DNA of 64,000 nucleotides, taken from assembly GCF_900100945.1 (NCBI RefSeq), contig NZ_FNCG01000016.1, forward strand, positions 113,188 through 177,187, written 5' to 3'. Source of the DNA: Mucilaginibacter gossypii. GTDB taxonomy: Bacteria; Bacteroidota; Bacteroidia; Sphingobacteriales; Sphingobacteriaceae. The translations under genes and the position numbers were made by a program. The notes under the pieces are model-generated. The model had not been told where the DNA came from. It saw only the letters and a program-made list of their open reading frames with translations, and did no database searches. Within the stretch, counting starts at the first letter, position 1. The number at the start of each line of letters is the position of its first letter. Of the stretch, positions 47,443-53,714 are shown one piece after another.

Positions 47443-47499
47443 CTCAAAGCGTATTGCGATAATAATGAGTTTGAAAGACTTTAAAGGCTGATTTTAAAT

Positions 47500-47530
47500 A
47501 AAAAAGCCCTGCGATTTGCAGGGCTTTTTT
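47500..47530. terminator. Bidirectional terminator between the M17-like gene and tRNA-Val
   Basis: Perfect stem aaaaaagccctgc/gcagggctttttt with a 5-nt loop and T-runs on both strands. It can stop both the plus-strand gene and the minus-strand tRNA. Confidence 0.85.
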
Positions 47531-47534
47531 ATTG

Positions 47535-47609
47535 TGGGAACTACTGGGTTCGAACCAGTGACCCTCTGCTTGTAAGGCAGATGCTCTGAACCAGCTGAGC
47601 TAAGCTCCC
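47535..47609 (-). tRNA. tRNA-Val (TAC), copy 2
   Basis: A 75-nt cloverleaf without encoded CCA. Acceptor GGGAGCT/AGTTCCC (one G-U pair), D stem GCTC/GAGC, anticodon stem TCTGC/GCAGA with loop CTTACAA, T stem ACTGG/CCAGT with loop TTCGAAC. It differs from the copy at 47751 by one acceptor base and is transcribed second. Confidence 0.95.
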
Positions 47610-47720
47610 TTTGTTTTTAATTTTACCATCGTTTTGGTAAAACCGAGCGGCGAAGTTAAATCACTTTGCCATATAATGCAAATACTTTTGTGAAGTATTT
47701 AGCGAAGATTGCAAGTATAA

Positions 47721-47748
47721 AAAAGCCCAACATTGCTGTCAGGCTTTT
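47721..47748 (-). terminator. Hairpin between the two tRNA-Val genes
   Basis: The inverted repeat aaaagcc / ggctttt (14-nt spacer) directly follows the first tRNA-Val on the minus strand and could terminate or process its transcript. Confidence 0.5.
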
Positions 47749-47750
47749 AG

Positions 47751-47825
47751 TGGGAGCTACTGGGTTCGAACCAGTGACCCTCTGCTTGTAAGGCAGATGC
47801 TCTGAACCAGCTGAGCTAAGCTCCC
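47751..47825 (-). tRNA. tRNA-Val (TAC), copy 1
   Basis: A 75-nt cloverleaf, transcribed first of the tandem pair. Acceptor GGGAGCT/AGCTCCC is fully paired. All other arms are identical to copy 2. No CCA is encoded. Confidence 0.95.
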
Positions 47826-47927
47826 TTGCTTTTGGGACTGCAAATATAGGGCTTGATGTTTATTCTTCAAAAAATATTTTGCATTTTTTGTAATGTGTTG
47901 ATTTTTAATGAGATGTGTTTTAATAAT

Positions 47928-48245
47928 TTACTTCACATCCCTGTACTGGGCACGCGGGCGGGGGTCTTCCGGAAGAATTTCCATTTCCGGAAATTCGATG
48001 TAGTGGGCATACCATTGTATGGCGCCTACCAAATCCAGCGCGTCTTCGGCAGCTACGCTAACCGTTTCAAAAGCGTAAAGCTTCTGGTCGGCGTAGCCGT
48101 AAAGCTGAATTTCGTTGTCATCCGGACTAAATTGTTCTTCATCAAGGCAGTAAACTTTTACCTTGAGGCGTGTATCCCTGGAGTGGATCACATCCCTGCA
48201 GGGGTTTTGAGGATCGGTTGCCAGTAAATATACATTATAGTCCAT
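47928..48245 (-). CDS. Unknown small protein (105 aa)
   Basis: I do not recognise the family. The protein is acidic and soluble, with beta strands such as YNVYLLATDPQNP and RLKVKVYCLDEEQFSPDD and a C-terminal helix (AEDALDLVGAIQWYAHY). No signal peptide or span. It is divergent from the sRNA array, whose first upstream site begins 102 bases from its start codon. Confidence 0.55.
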   Translation of the reverse strand: MDYNVYLLATDPQNPCRDVIHSRDTRLKVKVYCLDEEQFSPDDNEIQLYGYADQKLYAFETVSVAAEDALDLVGAIQWYAHYIEFPEMEILPEDPRPRAQYRDVK

Positions 48246-48346
48246 AATCGGTTTAACAAAGTTTATATGGGATGGTTTCCTGATTAAGCATTTATGTTAA
48301 AAATTGTTTGACTTTTTAATCGTTTCCCCTGGGTGTGGAAATAGCA

Positions 48347-48449
48347 CCCTCGTTTGGGGAAAAAATCTACAGTTTAATATTTAAGTAATATTAAAAACCT
48401 GTTTTTAAGGCATATAGATGCATGTTTATTAATTGGCATTTCGTTTGAA
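48347..48449 (+). promoter_or_regulatory. sRNA unit 1: sigma54-type promoter with upstream palindrome
   Basis: CCC (48347-48349) N6 GGG (48356-48358) forms an upstream palindrome. TCTACA lies at 48366. The promoter is TTGGCATTTCGTTTGAA (48433-48449), with GG at 48435-48436 and GA at 48447-48448, exactly 10 bases between, as in the sigma54 minus-24/minus-12 pair (GG-N10-GC). Twelve bases after the minus-12 is the first base of the RNA hairpin. Confidence 0.72.
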
Positions 48450-48460
48450 TAAATGTTATT

Positions 48461-48533
48461 ACCCTTCTCAAAGGGTTGTTTTTCATAGGTAGATGTAGGG
48501 TCGAAATACTGCGAGAGTATTTCGACCTTTTTT
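48461..48533 (+). ncRNA. sRNA array unit 1 (73 nt)
   Basis: A 5' hairpin acccttctcaaagggt, then a single-stranded core shared with the other units (ggttgtttttcataggtag at 48474-48492, then atgtaggg), then a terminator hairpin with left arm gtcgaaatac (48500-48509), loop tgcgaga and right arm gtatttcgac (48517-48526), ending in TTTTTT. The terminator stem differs from the other units by compensated changes. No ORF of useful length exists in the RNA. I do not recognise an Rfam family from sequence alone. Confidence 0.8.
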
Positions 48534-48667
48534 ATTATCAAATGTTTAATGCCGGTTTCCTCTCCAAAGCAGGTTTATATAACTGGATATGTCATCTAGG
48601 CATGTGATGACTGGCAAGGTAGTTTAGCCGGTCAAGTTTTAACTTTTGGGAAAATTATACCACTATT

Positions 48668-48761
48668 CCCGGAAAGTATCTACACACTTTATATTCATTA
48701 GGCCTTTGAAAATGCGTTTAGAATACTGGAAAGGCGTTTTGGTATTTGGCACCCGGTTTGA
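48668..48761 (+). promoter_or_regulatory. sRNA unit 2: sigma54-type promoter
   Basis: GG at 48748-48749 and GA at 48760-48761 with 10 bases between (ttggcacccggtttgaa). TCTACACA lies at 48679-48686, 69 bases before the minus-24, as in unit 1. The expected upstream palindrome is altered: CCC at 48668-48670 lacks its GGG partner at the N6 distance, and instead an inverted pair gggaa (48648-48652) / ttccc (48666-48670) is seen. Confidence 0.68.
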
Positions 48762-48773
48762 ATTAAAGTTAAT

Positions 48774-48849
48774 ACCCTTACTAAAAAGGGTTGTTTTTCA
48801 TAGGTAGATGTAGGGCCGGATCAACTGCGAGAGTTGTCCGGCCTTTTTT
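48774..48849 (+). ncRNA. sRNA array unit 2 (76 nt)
   Basis: 5' stem accctt/aagggt with a 6-nt loop (actaaa) instead of four. The core is identical to unit 1. Terminator stem ggccgga/tccggcc plus caac/gttg with one bulged base (48821) and the invariant loop tgcgaga (48826-48832), then TTTTTT. It is the longest unit. Confidence 0.8.
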
Positions 48850-48916
48850 ATTACGGCGTTATGTTGCCTGATGATTAAAATGTAGCCTGCCGAAATTAAC
48901 CAATGGGAAATTAATT

Positions 48917-49020
48917 CCCGGTTTTGGGTGTCATTTCTACACATTGAGAAGTGTTTGTGTTTTAAAAAGCTGCCAATTAGGCATTTAAAGCCATTTTTAA
49001 ACATTGGCATCAGGTTTGAA
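48917..49020 (+). promoter_or_regulatory. sRNA unit 3: sigma54-type promoter with upstream palindrome
   Basis: CCC (48917-48919) N6 GGG (48926-48928). TCTACACA at 48936-48943. GG at 49006-49007 and GA at 49018-49019 with 10 bases between (ttggcatcaggtttgaa). The palindrome centre is 84 bases before the minus-24 GG, against 83 in unit 1 and 81 in unit 4. Confidence 0.74.
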
Positions 49021-49031
49021 TATAGTTTAAT

Positions 49032-49105
49032 ACCCTTCTCAAAGGGTTGTTTTTCATAGGTAGATGTAGGGCCGGAATAACTGCGAGAGTTGTCCGGCCT
49101 TTTTT
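49032..49105 (+). ncRNA. sRNA array unit 3 (74 nt)
   Basis: 5' hairpin identical to unit 1 and core identical to units 1 and 2. Terminator ggccgga/tccggcc plus a four-pair inner stem in which the first pair is U-G (taac/gttg) where unit 2 has C-G. A different bulge base (A77 for T) stands at the same point. Loop tgcgaga (49082-49088), then TTTTTT. Confidence 0.82.
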
Positions 49106-49184
49106 ATTTAGCGGAAATTTCAATCTCTCTCTCTGATCTGATTGCTTTTTAATTAAGAATGGTTAATGATAGTAGCTTATAATT

Positions 49185-49285
49185 CCCGATTTTGGGATTG
49201 CTTTCCACACGGGGATATCTGTTAGCTTCAAAAGCTTATTTATAGAAGTTTAAAAGCGGTTTTAGGATTTGGCACCAGGTTTGGA
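49185..49285 (+). promoter_or_regulatory. sRNA unit 4: sigma54-type promoter with upstream palindrome
   Basis: tcccgattttggga is a CCC-N6-GGG palindrome (49185-49196). TCCACAC at 49204-49210. GG at 49271-49272 and GG (instead of GA) at 49283-49284 with 10 bases between. The RNA begins 12-13 bases later. Confidence 0.7.
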
Positions 49286-49296
49286 TAAGTATTAAT

Positions 49297-49368
49297 ACCC
49301 TTTTCAAAGGGTTGTTTTCATAGGTAGATGTAGGGCCGAAAAACTGCGAGAGCGTTTCGGCCTTTTTT
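49297..49368 (+). ncRNA. sRNA array unit 4 (72 nt)
   Basis: 5' hairpin acccttttcaaagggt. The core has one U fewer in its U-run than the other three. Terminator stem ggccgaaa/tttcggcc (49334-49341 with 49355-49362) keeps base pairing although five of ten positions differ from unit 1. The loop tgcgaga (49345-49351) is closed by C-G as in all units, then TTTTTT. It is the last unit, 174 bases before the ferritin-like gene. Confidence 0.8.
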
Positions 49369-49542
49369 ATTATTCCGAATTTTGGGGAGGTCTTTTTAGC
49401 TGTAATAGAGCCATAGGTTTTACCCGCAGTTAAACACTCCAATTAAGAGTAGCTTAATTATCGCAAATTGAAATCCGGCGGGTTATTACGGGCGTATATC
49501 CATCTACAAGATAACTAATTATAGCATTAAAAATCGAACTCT

Positions 49543-50235
49543 ATGAAAACATCTGAACAGGAAAGCATAGGCGGAGCAAATATGGCCAGGAGGTCATTTT
49601 TACGCTATGCGGGGTTAGGCGTGGCATCAGCCGGACTCTTAGCTACAGCAGCTTGTCACAAAGACCACAAGGTAATTGTTGGCGGGGGCATTGATATCGG
49701 TGCCAAAGGCGATCTTGCGATCCTTAACTACGCTTACGCGCTTGAGCAACTGGAAGCCGCATTTTATATCCAGGTAATTACCACGCCATATTCGGGCATG
49801 ACCGCCGATGAAAAAGCGCTTTTCACAAGTATCCGTGATCATGAGGTGCTACACCGTGAATTTTTCAAAGCTGCTTTAGGCGGTAATGCAATCCCTGCAC
49901 TTACTGTCGATTTCAGCACTATCGATTTTACCAAAAAAGCTGCCGTACTTGGTGCTGCCAAAGCATTTGAAGATACCGGTGTTAAAGCTTATGATGGTGC
50001 CGGTTACCTGATTCAGGATGCCGGTTATTTAACCATTGCGGGTAAAATTGTATCGGTTGAGGCAAGGCACGCTGCATTGATTAGCAATATGCTTGTTGCA
50101 GGGTCATTTGCTGCCGATGACCAGGTAGACAGCAACGGGTTGAATAAATCAGCTACCATTGCCGAGGTATTGCCTATCGCAAACACCTACCTCAAAACTA
50201 AAGTGAGTGCATCCAATTATAGTTACACAGCTTAA
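49543..50235 (+). CDS. Tat-exported ferritin-like protein A
   Basis: A 230-residue protein with a twin-arginine signal (ARRSFLRYAGLGVASAG) that ends in a lipobox-like ATAAC, so it may be a Tat-exported lipoprotein. The mature part is a ferritin-like four-helix bundle (PF13668-like): LEQLEAAFYIQVI, ITT..., DHEVLHREFFKAAL and later VSVEARHAALISNML, giving the Glu and Glu-His ligands of a di-metal site. It is followed 12 bases later by a second ferritin-like gene. A role in metal storage or desiccation/oxidative stress is family inference. Confidence 0.83.
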   Translation: MKTSEQESIGGANMARRSFLRYAGLGVASAGLLATAACHKDHKVIVGGGIDIGAKGDLAILNYAYALEQLEAAFYIQVITTPYSGMTADEKALFTSIRDHEVLHREFFKAALGGNAIPALTVDFSTIDFTKKAAVLGAAKAFEDTGVKAYDGAGYLIQDAGYLTIAGKIVSVEARHAALISNMLVAGSFAADDQVDSNGLNKSATIAEVLPIANTYLKTKVSASNYSYTA

Positions 50236-50247
50236 TCCCACATCGCC

Positions 50248-51093
50248 ATGAATTTATTTAATATAATAGACGAGATAGAAAAATTTGATCCCGAACTGAA
50301 CGACAGGCTTAATCCGCGTCGTGCAGCTATCAAAAATATAACCAGCTTCGGTTCAAAAGTGGCTATGGCCGCTGTGCCGTTTGCCATGGGTACCATGCTC
50401 AAAAAGGCGTACGGGGCTGCTGCTGCTCCAACAGTGATTGAGGTTTTAAATTATGCTTTAACACTTGAATATCTTGAGTCGTCATTTTATAATACAGGTG
50501 CTGCCTCAGCAGGTTTGATCCCTGCTGCAGGCGCCTCTTATATTAACGCAGTAAAAGAAGACGAAAACCAACACGTGGCCTTCCTGAAATCAGCTATTAC
50601 AGCTTCGGGCGGTACGCCGGTTACTTCGCCCAAGTTTGACTTTACAGCAGGCGGCGGCACAGGTGAGGGGCCCTTTAAAGGTTTGTTCGGCAATTACAAC
50701 TTGTTTTTGAAGGTGGCGCTGGCTTTTGAAGATACAGGTGTACGTGCTTATAAAGGCCAGGCGCCTAACTTGCTGGGCAATAAAGATATTTTGACGGCGG
50801 CTTTATCAATTCATGCCGTTGAAGCCCGTCACGCATCGGCTATCCGTCAGTTGCTGGGCGTTTCCCCGTGGATCACCAGTACCGCTACTTTAGGCAACGA
50901 TACCGGTGTGCCGCAGGTTAACGGAAATTACGATGGCGAACAAAACGTTACCCAGGGCGGGGTCAATCTCACCACATTGCCGGGTGTATCAGGCACATCT
51001 ACTTCAGTAGCTGTTGCTACCGCTGCTTTTGACGAGCCATTATCTATGGACCAGGTGTTGGCTTTATTAGTAGGTACTTTTATCTACACCTAA
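50248..51093 (+). CDS. Ferritin-like protein B
   Basis: A 281-residue PF13668-type ferritin-like protein. Its N-terminal region is not a clear Tat or Sec signal, although NPRRAAIKNITSFGSKVAMAA (residues 22-42) has a twin Arg followed by a mildly hydrophobic stretch. Metal-ligand helices: LTLEYLESSFYNTG, KEDENQHVAFLKSAI, KVALAFEDTGVRAYKGQ and HAVEARHASAIRQLLG. It shares the FEDTGVkAYkG block with protein A. The pair probably forms one operon and one functional unit, ended by a strong terminator. Confidence 0.83.
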   Translation: MNLFNIIDEIEKFDPELNDRLNPRRAAIKNITSFGSKVAMAAVPFAMGTMLKKAYGAAAAPTVIEVLNYALTLEYLESSFYNTGAASAGLIPAAGASYINAVKEDENQHVAFLKSAITASGGTPVTSPKFDFTAGGGTGEGPFKGLFGNYNLFLKVALAFEDTGVRAYKGQAPNLLGNKDILTAALSIHAVEARHASAIRQLLGVSPWITSTATLGNDTGVPQVNGNYDGEQNVTQGGVNLTTLPGVSGTSTSVAVATAAFDEPLSMDQVLALLVGTFIYT

Positions 51094-51116
51094 ATAAAGT
51101 TGTTAATTGAGTTAAA

Positions 51117-51152
51117 AAAAAAGACCGGTTGCTTATAGCGCCGGTCTTTTTT
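51117..51152. terminator. Terminator after the ferritin-like pair
   Basis: Stem aaaaaagaccgg/ccggtctttttt with a 12-nt loop. T-runs on both strands let it stop the plus-strand pair and the minus-strand thioredoxin gene. Confidence 0.85.
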
Positions 51153-51167
51153 ATAGTTAAAATTCAA

Positions 51168-51614
51168 TTATTTGTTCAATGCCTGCCTGCCAAATTTAAT
51201 GAGGTCATTTGCCCTGATATAGCCTACGGTTCCTGATACGGGTTTGCCTTTGCTGGTAAATATAATCATGGTAGGGTAGGCCTGCAGTCCCCATTCAGCA
51301 GCCAGGGCAGGGCCTTGTCCTTTTTCCATGTCGATAGCTACATTTACAAAATTATCGTTGTAAAAATCGGCTACTTTGTTGTTTTTAAATGTGGTAGCCT
51401 TGAGCATTTTGCAGGGGCCACACCAAGTGGCATAAGCATCAACAAAAATATATTTGTTTTGACGGGCAGCCTGTTTTAGAGCTTCGGTCCAGGAGTTTTC
51501 AATAAAGTTGATTTGGGTTGATGACTTGCTTACGTTTTCCTGTGCCCTGACGGTGGAACTGAGTACGATAACAAGTGCGATGATAAAATAATTAATATGC
51601 AGGAATTTCTTCAT
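51168..51614 (-). CDS. Exported thioredoxin-family protein
   Basis: A 148-residue thioredoxin-like protein with a signal peptide (YFIIALVIVLSSTVRAQ). The active site is C65-G-P-C68 (ATWCGPCKMLKATTF), and the cis-Pro block is LQAYPTMIIF. It fits the thioredoxin-fold DUF255/DsbD-gamma-like small proteins that reduce periplasmic substrates. It is convergent with the ferritin pair. Confidence 0.82.
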   Translation of the reverse strand: MKKFLHINYFIIALVIVLSSTVRAQENVSKSSTQINFIENSWTEALKQAARQNKYIFVDAYATWCGPCKMLKATTFKNNKVADFYNDNFVNVAIDMEKGQGPALAAEWGLQAYPTMIIFTSKGKPVSGTVGYIRANDLIKFGRQALNK

Positions 51615-51698
51615 TGTTAATAATAGCGATTATAAATAAAAACAGCACGTATATAATGCTTTATACGTGCTGTTTATTGCAGCGGTTATAAATTTATT

Positions 51699-53510
51699 TT
51701 ACCGGTTTGCAGGTCGCCTTTCCTGCTGCTGGCGTTGTTGCTGTTGCTGACGCTGTTGTTGTTGCTGGCGTTGCTGCTCCTGCTGCTGACGTTGAGCCTG
51801 CATTTGTTGCTGGCGTTGCTGTTCCTGTTGTTGACGTTGAGCCTGCATTTGTTGCTGGCGCTGTTGTTCCTGTTGCTGACGTTGGGCCTGCATTTGTTGC
51901 TGGCGCTGTTGTTCCTGCTGCTGACGTTGGGCCTGCATTTGTTGCTGGCGCTGTTGTTCCTGTTGCTGACGTTGGGCCTGCATTTGTTGCTGGCGCTGTT
52001 GTTCCTGCTGCTGACGTTGGGCCTGCATTTGTTGCTGGCGCTGTTGTTCCTGCTGCTGACGTTGGGCCTGCATTTGTTGCTGACGTTGCTGTTCCTGCTG
52101 CTGACGTTGAGCCTGCATTTGTTGCTGGCGCTGTTGTTCCTGTTGCTGGCGTTGGGCCTGCATTTGTTGCTGACGTTGTTGTTGCTGCTGCTGTTGACGT
52201 TGAGCCTGCTGCTGTTCCTGCTGCTGGCGCTGTTGTAGCTGCTGCTCTCTTTGAGCTTGCTGTTGCTGCTGTCTTTGCTGTACTTGTTGTTGCCTTTGGG
52301 CTTGCTGTTCCTGCTGGGACTGCGGACGGTTCTGCTGCTCGCTTTTTACCCGTTGATCTTGCTGCCTTTGCTGTAATTGTTGTTGACGCTGGGCTTGTTG
52401 TTGCTGCTGGCGTTGGGTTTGATTATTTTGTCTTTGATCAAGCTGTTGTTGCCTTTGTGCTTGTTGCTGTTGCAGGCGTTGTTGAGCCTGTTGCTGACGC
52501 TGAGCTTGATTGTCTCCTGGCCTTGCATTTGGCTGATTTGGGCGAGCTCCATTTTCCGGGTTAGGCCGGGCTGCCGGGCCTGGATGGTTAACCTGTACTA
52601 TTTTGTTATCAGGTCTTTCGTTACGGGCAATTTGACGCAGACGGGCCGCATTATTGGGGTTGATAGTAGCGTTACCGCCGCGTCTGTTGGCGATGCCATC
52701 ATTAGGGTTTTGCTGCCTGTAAGCCGCAGCGTTTACCACCCTTGCAGGTCGTGCATCGGGTGCTTTTCTTACTTCCGGACGGTAAATGTTTACTGTATTA
52801 TTAACTATCCTGCCGCCGCCGTTTGGCCGGTTAACGTTGTTAATGTTGTAAACACGCACGTTACGGTTGTTAGTAACCTGCCTGATCTCATTTACTCTTG
52901 GGCCGGTTATATAAGTACGGTTGTTATTAACATAAGTGTTGTTAATAATTGTTGTTTGATGAATAATGTTAACTACTCGTGTTTGCGGCACATAATAATT
53001 ATAGATATTCGGCCTGGTAATATATGCCTGTGGTGCGCAAACCCAGTAATTGTCGGGCACATTGTAACTATTGCCAAAAGAGATATTGATACTTATACCT
53101 GGCTGTAAAGGCGCCCAGCCGTAATAACCGCCGCCGTGCCTCCAGCTTACCCATGCCGGGGCCCATTCATGGCCTGGAATCCATTCCCATCCATAATAAT
53201 CATCATAGCGCCAACGGCCATAATGAAACGGAGCCCAGCCCCATTCATAATCGGATACCCAGGTATTGCCATAGTCGGTTACTACCCAGTGGCCCCGGGT
53301 AGCATATGGCCTGAAATTGTCACCGGCGTCCGGGATCCAAACGTTACCGTATTGCGGGTCGTTAACCCAGGTACCGTATGGATCAAGTTCGTCGTAAAAC
53401 TCCTGGTCGGATACATAGCCTCCTTCCTGGGCTTTACTCATGTTTGGTGCGGCAAGCATTATTAAAAATGCTATTAAGCTAATACCGCATATTTTATTAA
53501 TAAATTTCAT
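51699..53510 (-). CDS. DUF6600-type exported protein with long Gln/Arg repeat tail
   Basis: A 603-residue protein. After a signal peptide (to about residue 27), the first 150 residues are Trp/Tyr/Gly-rich with the DUF6600 blocks LDPYGTWVNDPQYGNVWIP, WVSDYEWGWAPFHYGRW and AWVSWRHGGGYYGWAP. Residues 150-320 are Asn/Val-rich and beta-like. The last 280 residues are almost only Q, R, M, A and E. Function is unknown. The tail is encoded by the 45-bp repeat at 51796-52200, and the large plus-strand ORFs over it are repeat artefacts. Confidence 0.72.
   Translation of the reverse strand: MKFINKICGISLIAFLIMLAAPNMSKAQEGGYVSDQEFYDELDPYGTWVNDPQYGNVWIPDAGDNFRPYATRGHWVVTDYGNTWVSDYEWGWAPFHYGRWRYDDYYGWEWIPGHEWAPAWVSWRHGGGYYGWAPLQPGISINISFGNSYNVPDNYWVCAPQAYITRPNIYNYYVPQTRVVNIIHQTTIINNTYVNNNRTYITGPRVNEIRQVTNNRNVRVYNINNVNRPNGGGRIVNNTVNIYRPEVRKAPDARPARVVNAAAYRQQNPNDGIANRRGGNATINPNNAARLRQIARNERPDNKIVQVNHPGPAARPNPENGARPNQPNARPGDNQAQRQQQAQQRLQQQQAQRQQQLDQRQNNQTQRQQQQQAQRQQQLQQRQQDQRVKSEQQNRPQSQQEQQAQRQQQVQQRQQQQQAQREQQLQQRQQQEQQQAQRQQQQQQQRQQQMQAQRQQQEQQRQQQMQAQRQQQEQQRQQQMQAQRQQQEQQRQQQMQAQRQQQEQQRQQQMQAQRQQQEQQRQQQMQAQRQQQEQQRQQQMQAQRQQQEQQRQQQMQAQRQQQEQQRQQQMQAQRQQQEQQRQQQQQRQQQQQRQQQERRPANR
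51796..52200. repeat. Nine-copy 45-bp tandem repeat inside the DUF6600 gene
   Basis: The word gcctgcatttgttgctg recurs exactly every 45 bases at 51796, 51841, 51886, 51931, 51976, 52021, 52066, 52111 and 52156. In protein it is a 15-residue unit containing RQQQMQAQRQQQEQQ. Copies differ by single bases only, so the array is young and likely variable in copy number. Confidence 0.9.
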
Positions 53511-53682
53511 AATAATGTATGTTTAAGATGGCCTGTCACATTGGTGTTGCTGAATGTATGACAAGCAGAAGTATAAAACGTTTAAAGCAAAAATTGTTTT
53601 AAAGAGTTAATGAGAACAGGGTCAGCGTAATTATGGGGATAAAATTTTATCACTATCTTGTATTCCTCGCTTAAAAATTAAA

Positions 53683-53690
53683 TAATTTTG
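53683..53690 (+). promoter_or_regulatory. Minus-7 box for the IPNS-like gene
   Basis: TAATTTTG matches TAnnTTTG and lies 25 bases before the ATG at 53715. A TTG at 53658-53660 is 22 bases upstream. Confidence 0.55.
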
Positions 53691-53714
53691 CTACCTGTTT
53701 TATAAACGATAACT

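Noticed and set aside
48461..49368. Short peptides encoded in the sRNA units
   Set aside because: The only AUG in the core is followed at once by UAG, and no frame gives a conserved peptide.
48347..49372. CRISPR array
   Set aside because: The repeats are about 75 nt, separated by 258-313 bases, differ from each other in a structured way and each carries a promoter and terminator. There are no cas genes.
51707..52564. Long plus-strand ORFs (285 and 167 residues) opposite the Gln-rich gene
   Set aside because: They are the reverse reading of the CAG/CTG-rich 45-bp repeat, giving only Ala/Val/Asp or Leu. The minus frame has a signal peptide and a recognisable N-terminal domain.
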